NCBI GenBank assembly: GCA_964651395.1
Contig: CAZYXZ010000020.1
Coordinates: 1-42,450, forward strand
Reading direction: 5' to 3'
Length of the DNA: 42,450 nucleotides
Source: CAZYXZ01 sp964651395
Lineage (GTDB): Bacteria; Actinomycetota; Actinomycetes; BP-191
Shown in pieces: positions 7,812 through 15,564 of this stretch. Every line of letters starts with the position of its first letter. Positions within the stretch are counted from its first letter, which is position 1. The notes under the pieces are model-generated. The model had not been told where the DNA came from and searched no databases. It saw only the letters and a list, made by a program, of their open reading frames with translations. A program made the position numbers and the translations under genes.

Positions 7812-9511
7812 GCGAACAGGTCCGGCAGGTCCTTCGGCGCGTTCACGACCGGCAGGACGATCGACGTCCGTCCCGGGCCGAGGTGGACCGTCGCGACCTG
7901 GCACATCGCGCTCGAGCAGGGGTAGAGCTTCGCGACCGCCCACTCGAGCGACTCGCTCTGCAGCAGCAGCCCGATCTTGTGCCCCGCCTTCACGACGTAG
8001 TCCTGCGGCTTGGCGACCACGCGCATGGTGAACGGCCGGTTCGGCAGCACCATGGCCTGCTTCTCGAGGCCGTGGCGGTAGCGCGAGTCGAGCCAGCCTC
8101 GTGTGAACGCGACCACCTGGGAGGAGTCCTGGACCATCCCCAGCGGCTCACCGTGCAGCGCGGGGTCCACGTCGAGGATGCTCGGCGTGTAGGTCACCCA
8201 CGACCGGTCGATGGTGGAGCGGATGTCGACCAGCACGTTCCCGAACAGCCGGGTGTCCCTGGCCAGCGGAGGGGTCTCGAAGTAGAGCCAGCCGGCCTCG
8301 AGCTCGGGCATCGCCGCGGCCTTGCTCTCCGACCCGGCCGCGTTGAGCGGCAGTGTCACGTCGACGGCCGGCTCGGCGGTCAGCGAGAACGAGCGCGACC
8401 CTGCGGTGGCGTACAGCCGGACCGGCTTCGCGACCGGCACGGGTCCGGCGAGGAAGTCGCCCGGCCCGGCCGAGGTCGACGTCTGGCTGACCACCGGCGG
8501 GAGGCGGCGCTCGAGGCCGTTCTGCTCACCCTTGAGCCATCGGTCCATCCACTCGATGACCGTGTTGCCGTACTCGCCGCCGGGCGTGCCGTGGCCGTCC
8601 CAGCGGGTGCCCATGTAGAGGCGCTTGAAGCGGGAGTTGGTCAGCGCGCGCCAGAGGTTGACGCCCTCCTCCTGCTTCACGTTCCAGTCGCCCCAGTTGT
8701 GCGACACCAGGACCGGGATCGTGATCTTCGCGGCGTCGACCAGGTAGTCGCGCTCGTGCCAGAACACGTCGTAGTCGGGGGTCAGCTCGTAGCCCTTGTA
8801 CGTGTGCTGGAACTCCTCGCACGGCACGATCGTCGACAGCACCCGCTCCTGCCAGGCGTCACCCTCGACGTCGACCGGCGGCGGCAGGGCGAAGCCGAAG
8901 TCGAAGCCCAACGGGGTGTCGAAGCCCTCGTCGGCAACCGCGCCCGGGCCCTGGTGCCCGAACTGCTCGTTCGTGTCCGTGTAGCGGATGCCGCCCGAGT
9001 AGGCGTAGCCGTACCACCGGGAGATCGCCGCCTCCGGGACGATGGTCATGAGGTGCGGCGGCCGCTGCGTCGCCGTGGCGGTGGCCGTGGTCCCGTTGTA
9101 CGACCCCCCGATCATGCCGACCCGCTGGCTGTTCCAGGGCTGCTGCGCGACCCACTCCACGAGGTCGTACCCGGTCTGCTTCTCGCGTCGGCCGCCGTAG
9201 TCGTAGCAGCCCCCGGAGTTGCCCGTCCCCACGACGTCGGCCCAGGCCCGGGCGTAGCCGAGGGCGGTCCACTTGTCCGCGTCGCCGTTGCGCCCGAGCA
9301 CGGAGTACGGCGAGTAGGTGAGCACCATCGGCGCCCGGACGATCTCGCCGTCCAAGGTCGGGTGGGCGACCTCCAGGAAGAGGCCGCCGTGCCGGCTGGG
9401 CACGATGTAGGTCACGGTGGTGCTGCCGTAGGTCTCCGCCGCGTGTGCGGGGAGGAGCAGACAGCCGGCCACCAGGGCCAGCGCCACGCCCAGCGCTACT
9501 CGTCGGGCCAT
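7808..9511 (-). CDS. Secreted CocE/NonD-type Xaa-Pro acyl hydrolase
   Basis: A 567-residue exported alpha/beta hydrolase. A signal peptide ends at AHA. The nucleophile elbow GGSYNG has the Ser-Tyr pair typical of X-Pro dipeptidyl-peptidase S15 and CocE esterases. The preceding DVVGTGNSGG loop is the usual oxyanion-hole region. The C-terminal 200 residues fit the jelly-roll X-Pro/CocE C-terminal domain. It probably acts outside the cell on peptides or esters; the specificity is unknown. The start codon lies 8 bases beyond a hairpin that contains its likely ribosome binding site. The stop overlaps the LVIVD gene stop in CTAG. Confidence 0.86.
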   Translation of the reverse strand: MARRVALGVALALVAGCLLLPAHAAETYGSTTVTYIVPSRHGGLFLEVAHPTLDGEIVRAPMVLTYSPYSVLGRNGDADKWTALGYARAWADVVGTGNSGGCYDYGGRREKQTGYDLVEWVAQQPWNSQRVGMIGGSYNGTTATATATQRPPHLMTIVPEAAISRWYGYAYSGGIRYTDTNEQFGHQGPGAVADEGFDTPLGFDFGFALPPPVDVEGDAWQERVLSTIVPCEEFQHTYKGYELTPDYDVFWHERDYLVDAAKITIPVLVSHNWGDWNVKQEEGVNLWRALTNSRFKRLYMGTRWDGHGTPGGEYGNTVIEWMDRWLKGEQNGLERRLPPVVSQTSTSAGPGDFLAGPVPVAKPVRLYATAGSRSFSLTAEPAVDVTLPLNAAGSESKAAAMPELEAGWLYFETPPLARDTRLFGNVLVDIRSTIDRSWVTYTPSILDVDPALHGEPLGMVQDSSQVVAFTRGWLDSRYRHGLEKQAMVLPNRPFTMRVVAKPQDYVVKAGHKIGLLLQSESLEWAVAKLYPCSSAMCQVATVHLGPGRTSIVLPVVNAPKDLPDLFA

Positions 9512-9519
9512 GACGCGAA

Positions 9520-9553
9520 GAACCCCCTCTACCGGATCGGTAGTAGGGGGTTC
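9520..9553 (-). promoter_or_regulatory. Hairpin covering the CocE-type hydrolase ribosome binding site
   Basis: A 15-bp stem with one bulged base and a three-base loop: arms 9520-9534 and 9538-9553, loop 9535-9537, bulge at 9544. It lies between the concanavalin-like gene and the hydrolase, both leftward. On the minus strand the 3' arm contains AGAGGGGG, the only good ribosome binding site for the ATG at 9511. It may be a terminator of the upstream gene, a translational switch, or both. No long T run follows. Confidence 0.6.
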
Positions 9554-9587
9554 GCCGCCAGCGGTTGCTGATCCTCCCGGAGCGTCT

Positions 9588-10295
9588 TCAGGCCTGGACG
9601 ACCTTCACGTCGTCGAAGCGGACATGAGCGTCCTCGTTGTAGAGCGCGACCGCGCCGCTCGTGTAGGCGCGCTCGTAGTCGGTGAAGTGCGTCAGCAGCC
9701 GCCCGTTGGCGTAGACGGACATCTTGTTGCCCACCTGGACGACCCGCACGGAGTTCCAGACACCGGCCGGGTAGGTCGGGAAGGACCCCGTGGCCAGGAA
9801 GCGCTGCGCGCCCGGGTACGCCGGGTCGGCCTTGCCGAGCTCCCAGCCGTTGGTCTTCAGCGCGAGGTAGTAGAAGTGCGTGTTGTCTGCGTAGCTCCAG
9901 AGCACCCAGCCGGTCTCCCACGGGTTGGGCGTCGGGGTGCGCAGCTGCCGGACGGTCTTCATCCGCAGCGTGAGGTCGATGTTGCCGAACGTCTTGGACG
10001 TCCGGGTGAGCCCGGCGTGCGTCACCGACGGCGTCGTGGAGACCGCCGGGGACTGGTAGAGGACCTTGCTGCCGTCCGTCTGGATCCCCACGGTGCCGTA
10101 GCCGTTGTAGATGGCTCGCCAGCCGCCGTGGACGGTGCCGTCCAGCCACGTGCCGGCCGGGTGGGCCTCGAAGCTCTCCGAGAACAGCACCGTGCCACGG
10201 CGCGCGGCCGCGTGCGCCGGCGTCCCCGTCGCCGCGAGCAGCGCGACGGGCAGCAGCGCCGTCACCCCGATCCTCACCACACGGCGGGCGTTCAC
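9588..10295 (-). CDS. Secreted concanavalin-like (DUF1080-like) protein
   Basis: A 235-residue exported protein with a signal peptide ending at AHA, followed by one beta-sandwich domain (FSESFEAHPAGTW ... RFDDVKVVQA). The FDDVKV ending and the W-rich middle resemble concanavalin A-like or 3-keto-disaccharide hydrolase (DUF1080) folds that bind or cut glycans. No catalytic residues can be named. The GTG at 10295 is chosen because AGAGGAG precedes it; an in-frame GTG at 10319 is less well placed. It follows the DUF2334 gene on the same strand after 130 bp, so it may belong to the polysaccharide locus. Confidence 0.75.
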   Translation of the reverse strand: MNARRVVRIGVTALLPVALLAATGTPAHAAARRGTVLFSESFEAHPAGTWLDGTVHGGWRAIYNGYGTVGIQTDGSKVLYQSPAVSTTPSVTHAGLTRTSKTFGNIDLTLRMKTVRQLRTPTPNPWETGWVLWSYADNTHFYYLALKTNGWELGKADPAYPGAQRFLATGSFPTYPAGVWNSVRVVQVGNKMSVYANGRLLTHFTDYERAYTSGAVALYNEDAHVRFDDVKVVQA

Positions 10296-10355
10296 CCGGA
10301 CTCCTCTGGTTGTCGTCACCAGTGGGAGTCTCGGGATGTGGACTACGTCGATTCA

Positions 10356-10407
10356 GGCGAAACGCCGCACCGTCACCGCTGCGAGAGGGGTTTGTGGCGT
10401 TTAGGCC
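10356..10407 (-). other. Imperfect inverted repeat upstream of concanavalin-like gene
   Basis: The arms AAACGCC (10360-10366) and GGCGTTT (10396-10402) are extended by GGC/GCC after a small internal loop, with about 29 bases between them. The repeat sits in the 130-bp gap between DUF2334 and the concanavalin-like gene. It could be an intercistronic stem or a regulator site; there is no T run. Confidence 0.4.
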
Positions 10408-10425
10408 ATCCGGGCTAGCCGAGGC

Positions 10426-12123
10426 TTACGGGGAGGGCGAAACCGGGTCCTTGCCCCGCCCGCCCTGCACGGTCTTGCCGCCCTTCGCCCCGCCCGGGCA
10501 CTTCACGCTGACCGGCGTCGGGGGAGCCGCGAGCGACGGCGCGCTCACGAAGGTGTAGCCCAGGGCCTGGATGCCCTCGACCGTCTGCTTGAGGTAGTCG
10601 ATCGAGAGGAACGGGTGCCAGAAGAAGCTCGCGAAGCCGTCCCGCACGACGAGGTTACGGCGTGCCGCGTCCACGAGGTGCTCGGGGAAGCGGGCGGGGT
10701 GGTGGTTGTACTCCTGTGGCGAGATGTCGCCGAGGTTCTCCGGCAGGACCGTCGTGCCGTAGACGTCCTTCACGACGTAGGGGAAGAACTGCCCGACGAA
10801 CCGGGTCTGGTCGACGGTGCCACCGGACAGCACGCCCGGGTAGTACAGGCCACGCTCGTACCGGGTGCTGAACCGGCTGGCGATCGCCCGGTAGTCCACG
10901 GCCGAGCCCGCGTAGTGAGGGAACTCGAAGATCCCCGGCTGCGGCAGGCCCGCGCGGCAGTACTGGTCGCGCGCGGCGTCCACCCGGCCCAGCGCCCAGC
11001 TGGTCGAGTCCTCCGCGACCGGCCCGTCGTAGCGGACGTAGTCCTCGGCGTCGACATGTGCTCGGAAGAACTCGAAGTCGTCCCCGCTGACCCCGTTGTA
11101 CGGGTTGCTCGCCGTCCCGTACTGGTGGGTGTAGCCGTGCATGAGCAGCGTGCCGCCCTTGGTGAGGGCGTACTTGATGGCGTCGACGACAGCCGTCGTC
11201 TCGCTCAGCGCGACGTTCTCGGCGACGCCGTCGTTGTAGAAGCCGTGCGGATCCACGTAGCGCGTGTACGACGCGATGCTGAACGGGACGCCCCTGCTGT
11301 AGAGGTAGTCGGCCGCAGCGCGGATCGCCGCGGGGTTCGCGTCCGGCCCGACGTCTTCGAACCGGACCAGCGCACGGTGCCGCTCGGGTGTCGCCGGGGC
11401 GAGCGCGTCGAAGAGCAGGTCCTCGAGAGCGAGCACGCGGTCGGTCTCGGTGACGTAGGTGAACGGCATCTCGCCGACATACGTGAGGTTCGCTGCGCGT
11501 AGCGCCCAGGGGAAGGTCGTGCCGTCGGCGCGAACCGCGGTGGCGACGGCCGAGGCCTTCGCCGGGTCGAGGACGGTCGAGCTGAGGATGCCGCCGGCGT
11601 TCGCCTCGTGCCGGGTCAGCCGCACGCCCTTGTACTCGACCTCGCGGACGCTGGAGAGGTCGAAGTAGCCGGGCTGCCAGCCGTACCGCTCCGCGAAGCC
11701 CGGCCGCGCGCCGAGCTGCCAGATGTTGTTGTGCATCCAGAGCACGGGGACGTTGGTCGTGAGGACGTCGTCGAGGAACGCGGCCGGCAGCGGCTCGTCG
11801 TAGGTCGAACCGGCGTAGACGACGGCGCGGTACCCGTCGAGGTCGCCGTCGGCGTACTGCACGACGGGCTTCGCCGTGTAGCCGCCGAAGTGGCTGACCA
11901 GGTTGGCCACCTGCGTCGCGTAGACCTCGCCGAGCCAGCCGAACGCGTTGGTCGTGTCGTAGAGGACCAGCGTCCCGCGGTCGGCGGAGGGCGACGGAGA
12001 GGGCGTGGGCGTCGGCTTCCTCGGCGCGGACCACGCGACCGGACCGCCGACCGACGTCAGGGCGAAGGACGCGAGCACGGCCAGCACAACCCGCTGCCAG
12101 GAACGCGCGCGGCCTTCGCCCAT
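10426..12123 (-). CDS. Exported DUF2334 polysaccharide deacetylase-like protein
   Basis: A 565-residue protein with a signal peptide (AVLASFALTSVGG ... WSA), a Pro/Thr/Ser linker (PTPTPSPSPS) and a long DUF2334 region. Deacetylase-type metal-site elements are visible: RFEDVGPD (Asp), MHGYTHQYG (two His), FEFPHYAG and FFWHPF. DUF2334 belongs to the NodB-like carbohydrate esterase group and is related to the deacetylase half of PelA. It probably removes acetyl groups from an N-acetylhexosamine polymer outside the membrane. It lies 6 bp after the LPVTG mini-protein and downstream of an epimerase, which fits a surface-polysaccharide role. The exact substrate is inference. Confidence 0.84.
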   Translation of the reverse strand: MGEGRARSWQRVVLAVLASFALTSVGGPVAWSAPRKPTPTPSPSPSADRGTLVLYDTTNAFGWLGEVYATQVANLVSHFGGYTAKPVVQYADGDLDGYRAVVYAGSTYDEPLPAAFLDDVLTTNVPVLWMHNNIWQLGARPGFAERYGWQPGYFDLSSVREVEYKGVRLTRHEANAGGILSSTVLDPAKASAVATAVRADGTTFPWALRAANLTYVGEMPFTYVTETDRVLALEDLLFDALAPATPERHRALVRFEDVGPDANPAAIRAAADYLYSRGVPFSIASYTRYVDPHGFYNDGVAENVALSETTAVVDAIKYALTKGGTLLMHGYTHQYGTASNPYNGVSGDDFEFFRAHVDAEDYVRYDGPVAEDSTSWALGRVDAARDQYCRAGLPQPGIFEFPHYAGSAVDYRAIASRFSTRYERGLYYPGVLSGGTVDQTRFVGQFFPYVVKDVYGTTVLPENLGDISPQEYNHHPARFPEHLVDAARRNLVVRDGFASFFWHPFLSIDYLKQTVEGIQALGYTFVSAPSLAAPPTPVSVKCPGGAKGGKTVQGGRGKDPVSPSP

Positions 12124-12129
12124 GGTCGG

Positions 12130-12339
12130 TTACGCCTTGCCGCTACGGGCGCCGGTCAGGCGCAGGAAGACACCGGTGACCAGCAGGCCGACCGCCACCG
12201 CGAGGTAGAGCCCGAAGGCGATCCCCGTGACCGGCAGCATCGCGCGAGCGGCATCCGCCGCAGCCCCGTGACCACCCGCCGCAAGCTTGGTGCCGAGCAC
12301 GGTCGTGCCCAGGGCTGCCCCGGGCAGGAAGTGGTACAT
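12130..12339 (-). CDS. 69-residue LPVTG-motif single-pass membrane protein
   Basis: A very small protein with a strong ribosome binding site (GAGGGGGGA). The first 34 residues are Gly/Ala-rich, then comes LPVTG at residues 35-39, a hydrophobic helix (about 41-59) and a short basic tail (RLTGARSGKA). That is exactly the layout of a class A/E sortase sorting signal, but without a recognisable N-terminal signal peptide. It could be a minimal wall-anchored peptide, an accessory subunit of the polysaccharide machinery, or a membrane peptide with a fortuitous motif. It is 6 bp upstream of the DUF2334 gene, so the two are co-transcribed. Confidence 0.75.
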   Translation of the reverse strand: MYHFLPGAALGTTVLGTKLAAGGHGAAADAARAMLPVTGIAFGLYLAVAVGLLVTGVFLRLTGARSGKA

Positions 12340-12412
12340 GAGGGTTCCCCCCTCTTCTCTCGGGTGATGGGTGCGGCGGGTCAGTGCCGAGGTGGTGCGA
12401 CCTGTTGTTCTG

Positions 12413-12438
12413 CGCCCGTGATGTCCCCATCACGGGCG
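12413..12438. other. Perfect 11-bp inverted repeat with 4-base loop
   Basis: The arms are 12413-12423 and 12428-12438 (CGCCCGTGATG and its exact complement), with a four-base loop. It lies in the 206-bp space between the epimerase stop and the LPVTG gene, the longest gene gap in the window. It may be a terminator for the epimerase, though no T run is present on either side, or an operator or leader hairpin for the LPVTG-DUF2334 unit. The rest of the gap holds nothing I can identify. Confidence 0.65.
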
Positions 12439-12545
12439 GTAACCAAAACCGGCAATTCCCTACGGATGGGACACAACTTTCTTACCGAGGGTCACAACGC
12501 GAACGCAGGGCGTCAGGCCTTGGTTGCCGGCGTTGAAACGCAGCG

Positions 12546-13709
12546 TCAGGCGACGACGACCGGCGCGGACGCCGGGTCGAACTCCTCCGGCCGTGGCCCC
12601 GCGCCGAACAGGTGCGACATCGCCGCGACGCAACGCGCGGCCGCGTGGCCGTCGCCGTACGGGTTGACGGCATTCGCCATCGCGGCGTACGCGGATGGGT
12701 CGTCCAGCAGTCGACTCACCGCGTCGACGACGGTGCGCTGGTCGGTGCCGACGAGACGGACGGTGCCGGCGGTCACGGCCTCCGGTCGTTCCGTCGTGTC
12801 GCGCATGACGAGCACCGGCTTGCCGAGGCTGGGCCCTTCTTCCTGCACCCCACCGCTGTCGGTCAGCAGCACGTGCGCGCGATCCATCAAGCGCGCGAAA
12901 CCGCTGTACGCCAACGGTTCCACCACCCGGACGTTCGACAGCCCCTCGACGCTCGGCAGGATCGCCTCGCGGACGACGGGGTTGCGATGGATGGGGAAGA
13001 CCACGAGCAGATCGCGGTACGACGACGCAAGCTCGGCGAGCGCGCGCCCCACCGACACCATGCCTTCGCCCCACGACTCGCGACGGTGTGCGGTCACCAG
13101 CAGAACGCGGCGATCGTCGTCGTCGAGGTCGGCCAACGCGTCGTCGCCGTACGACGTCGCGCGGGCCACCGTCCACTGCAGCGCGTCGATGACGGTGTTG
13201 CCGGTGACGACGACGGACGAGGGGTCGACTCCCTCCGCGAGGAGGTTCGCGCGGCTCGTCGCGGTCGGCGCGAGATGCAGCGAGGACAGCTGCGTGGTCA
13301 ACCGCCGGTTCACCTCTTCGGGGTACGGCGAGTAGCGGTCCTGGGTCCGCAGTCCGGCCTCGAGGTGTACGACGGGCACACGGTGGTAAAAGCCAGCCAG
13401 CGCGCCGGCGAACGTCGTCGTGGTGTCGCCCTGGACGACCACGGCGGCCGGTCGTTCGGACTCGACGAGGGGGGAGAGCCCCTCCAGTGCACGGGTGGTG
13501 ATGCCGGTGAGCGTCTGCCGGTCGCGGAGGATGTCGAGGTCGTACGCCGGCTCGATCGCGAACAGGTCCAGCACCTGGTCGAGCATGGTCCGGTGCTGCG
13601 CCGTGACCGCCACGACCGGCTCGAACAGCGACGACTCGCTCAGCGCCTGGACCAACGGGGCCATCTTGATCCCCTCCGGCCTGGTGCCGAAGGCGCACAG
13701 GATCTTCAC
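12546..13709 (-). CDS. wecB: UDP-N-acetylglucosamine 2-epimerase, non-hydrolysing
   Basis: A 387-residue enzyme that interconverts UDP-GlcNAc and UDP-ManNAc in the cytoplasm. Family signatures are complete: the N-terminus KILCAFGTRPEGIKM, VVVQGDTTTTFAGAL with the Asp, HLEAGLRT with the Glu, YPEEVNRR, VTAHRRES, FPIHRNP, and the C-terminal DSGGVQEE ... LVMRDTTERPE. The length is normal. The start is GTG with GAGGA eight bases upstream, and only 12 bp separate it from the start of the divergent GT2 synthase. It supplies sugar nucleotide, so a ManNAc- or GlcNAc-containing surface polymer is the likely product of the locus. Confidence 0.93.
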   Translation of the reverse strand: MKILCAFGTRPEGIKMAPLVQALSESSLFEPVVAVTAQHRTMLDQVLDLFAIEPAYDLDILRDRQTLTGITTRALEGLSPLVESERPAAVVVQGDTTTTFAGALAGFYHRVPVVHLEAGLRTQDRYSPYPEEVNRRLTTQLSSLHLAPTATSRANLLAEGVDPSSVVVTGNTVIDALQWTVARATSYGDDALADLDDDDRRVLLVTAHRRESWGEGMVSVGRALAELASSYRDLLVVFPIHRNPVVREAILPSVEGLSNVRVVEPLAYSGFARLMDRAHVLLTDSGGVQEEGPSLGKPVLVMRDTTERPEAVTAGTVRLVGTDQRTVVDAVSRLLDDPSAYAAMANAVNPYGDGHAAARCVAAMSHLFGAGPRPEEFDPASAPVVVA

Positions 13710-13721
13710 GCGGAGGTCCTC

Positions 13722-14999
13722 GTGCCGCTCGTGACCACGGTCGTCCTTCTCTTCTCGTTGTCGTACACGGTCAGCGTGTTCCTGGTCTCGCGACGACGCC
13801 GGCCTGAGCCGCTCCCCGCGCCGGACAACCTGTTCTTTGTCGTCGTCGTGCCCTGTCTAAACGAGGAGCTGGTCATCGGCCGCAGCCTCGAGCGGCTGCT
13901 GGCCGTCGGCGGCGGACACAACCTGGCGGTGCTCGTCGTCGACGACGGGTCCGAGGACCGGACCGCCGACGTCGTCCGCGAGTACGCCGACGAGCGCGTG
14001 TGGCTGCTCCAGCGCACGCTGCCGGAAGCCCGGCAGGGCAAGGGCGCGGCGCTCAACGCGGCGTACCAGCACCTGCTCAGCTCCGACCTGCTCGCCGGCC
14101 GGCGCCCCGAGGACGTAGTGATGGTCATCCTCGACGCCGACGGCCGGCTCGAGGGCAACGCGCTGTTCGAAGTGGCCCCGTTCTTCCGCGACCCGCGCGT
14201 GGGTGCCGTGCAGATCGGCGTGCGGATGTACAACGCCGACGCGTCCTTGCTCGCGCGGATGCAGGACTTCGAGTTCGTGACGTTCACCGAGATCTTCCAA
14301 CGCGCTCGCCAGCGCCTGGGCAGCGTGGGCCTCGGTGGCAACGGCCAGTTCACCCGGCTGACCGCCTTGCAGTCGCTGGGCGAGGCCCCGTGGACCAGCT
14401 GCCTGACCGAGGACCTCGACCTCGGCGTACGGCTGCTGGTCGGGGGGTGGCTGAACCGGTACTGCCCGACCACCCACGTCAGCCAGCAGGCGGTGACCAG
14501 CGTGCGGAGGTTGCTGCGCCAGCGCGCGCGGTGGTTCCAGGGTCATCTGCAGTGCTGGGCACGCATCCCGCTGGTGATGCGCAGCTCGCTGTCCGGCCGG
14601 TCGTCGTTCGACCTGGTCTACCACCTGACCGGTCCCGGTCTGGTGCTGGTGACGTCGTTCCCGATGCTGCTGTTCGTCTTCTCGCTCATCGCGGCCACGT
14701 TCGCGACGCCGGAGAGCGTGGCCGCCTCGCTGGTCGCCAACGGCGGCACGCTGCTCGGCCTGTGGTACCTGCTGTCGTTCGGCCTCGCGCCGTTCTACGG
14801 CTTCGTCTACTGGCTGCGCGACCGCTCGACTTCGTTGCCGCGGGCGCTGCTGCTCGCGCACCTGTTCAGCCTGTACGCCTACCTGTGGTTCCCGGCCGGC
14901 TGGATCGCCGTCGCGAAGGTGACCCGAGGGCAGCGGGGCTGGGCCAAGACGGCACGCACGGTCGATGCCGACGCGAGGATCAGCGCCGCGGTCAGCTGA
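13722..14999 (+). CDS. Processive family 2 glycosyltransferase (PgaC/hyaluronan synthase-like)
   Basis: A 425-residue membrane synthase. One N-terminal transmembrane helix is followed by the GT2 catalytic domain and several C-terminal helices. Motifs are complete: VVDDGSEDRTA, ILDADG, TEDLDLGVRL and the processive signature QRARW. Such enzymes polymerise UDP-sugars and extrude the chain. The GTG at 13722 is chosen because GGAGG sits five bases upstream and the chain then begins at the first helix; the much longer open frame upstream is antisense to the epimerase. It pairs functionally with the divergent epimerase and the DUF2334 protein. The last 8 bp overlap the DivIVA-type gene. Confidence 0.9.
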   Translation: MPLVTTVVLLFSLSYTVSVFLVSRRRRPEPLPAPDNLFFVVVVPCLNEELVIGRSLERLLAVGGGHNLAVLVVDDGSEDRTADVVREYADERVWLLQRTLPEARQGKGAALNAAYQHLLSSDLLAGRRPEDVVMVILDADGRLEGNALFEVAPFFRDPRVGAVQIGVRMYNADASLLARMQDFEFVTFTEIFQRARQRLGSVGLGGNGQFTRLTALQSLGEAPWTSCLTEDLDLGVRLLVGGWLNRYCPTTHVSQQAVTSVRRLLRQRARWFQGHLQCWARIPLVMRSSLSGRSSFDLVYHLTGPGLVLVTSFPMLLFVFSLIAATFATPESVAASLVANGGTLLGLWYLLSFGLAPFYGFVYWLRDRSTSLPRALLLAHLFSLYAYLWFPAGWIAVAKVTRGQRGWAKTARTVDADARISAAVS

Positions 15000-15444
15000 T
15001 CCTGCCGGCCGTCAGGTACTCGGCCTGCTCGCTCGCCTGCTGCAGTATGGTCGCGGCGCGCTCCTGCGCTGCCTCGAGCACCCGCTCCGCGTTGCCGACG
15101 ACCCGCGCCGCGCGCTCGCGAGCTCTGTCCTCGATCGAGCGGGCCTGTTCCTCGGCCCTGGCCAGCCGCTCGGCGATGGCGTCGTCGGCCTGGCGTCGCA
15201 TCCCGTCGGCCACCTCGACCGCCGAGTGCAGCACCTCCGCGACGGCCAAGCCGGCATTGGTCAGGGCGTCCTCGCTCTCCGACAGCGCGCCGCGGGCCGA
15301 CATCTCCGCCGCCTCGGCGATCGCCGCGGCGGCGCGGAGGTCGGCGGCGATGGCCCGCAGGAACGCGTCCACCTCGTCCCGGTCGTAGCCGCGCATGGCG
15401 ACGAGGAAGGACTTGGTCTCGATCTCTTCCGGCGAGAAGGGCAT
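14992..15444 (-). CDS. DivIVA-domain coiled-coil protein
   Basis: A 150-residue cytoplasmic protein. The N-terminal 36 residues are a DivIVA/Wag31-type membrane-curvature-binding domain (FSPEEIETKSF ... GYDRDEVDAFL). The rest is an Ala/Glu/Arg-rich coiled coil. It is shorter than Wag31 itself and lacks the long interdomain linker, so it is more likely a DivIVA-like partner than the essential polar-growth protein. A role near polar wall or polysaccharide synthesis would fit its place beside the GT2 gene, with which it overlaps tail to tail (stops within TCAGCTGA). Confidence 0.85.
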   Translation of the reverse strand: MPFSPEEIETKSFLVAMRGYDRDEVDAFLRAIAADLRAAAAIAEAAEMSARGALSESEDALTNAGLAVAEVLHSAVEVADGMRRQADDAIAERLARAEEQARSIEDRARERAARVVGNAERVLEAAQERAATILQQASEQAEYLTAGRIS

Positions 15445-15564
15445 GCCGGGACTCCCATCTGGGCGATTACCGACTGGGACTACCCGGTTACTCAGCGCTC
15501 ATGCCTGCGGCCGGGAATCCAGGCGGCCGCCGGCAACGAAGTACCTCCGACAAGGGAGGTGCGC

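Noticed and set aside
4260..7943. A 1227-residue open frame on the minus strand
   Set aside because: It crosses the LVIVD and photolyase genes in wrong frames and has repetitive Arg/Gly/Ala-rich sequence; only the PH-domain part is real.
6887..9571. An 894-residue plus-strand frame
   Set aside because: It overlaps two well-supported genes (LVIVD, CocE-type) in other frames and resembles no protein family.
12340..12545. A c-di-GMP or c-di-AMP riboswitch before the polysaccharide genes
   Set aside because: I compared the remembered consensus blocks on both strands and found no match; only a simple hairpin is present.
12612..13721. An N-terminal extension of the GT2 synthase
   Set aside because: This stretch is antisense to the epimerase, is Arg/His/Asp-rich, and precedes a well-placed GTG with a ribosome binding site.
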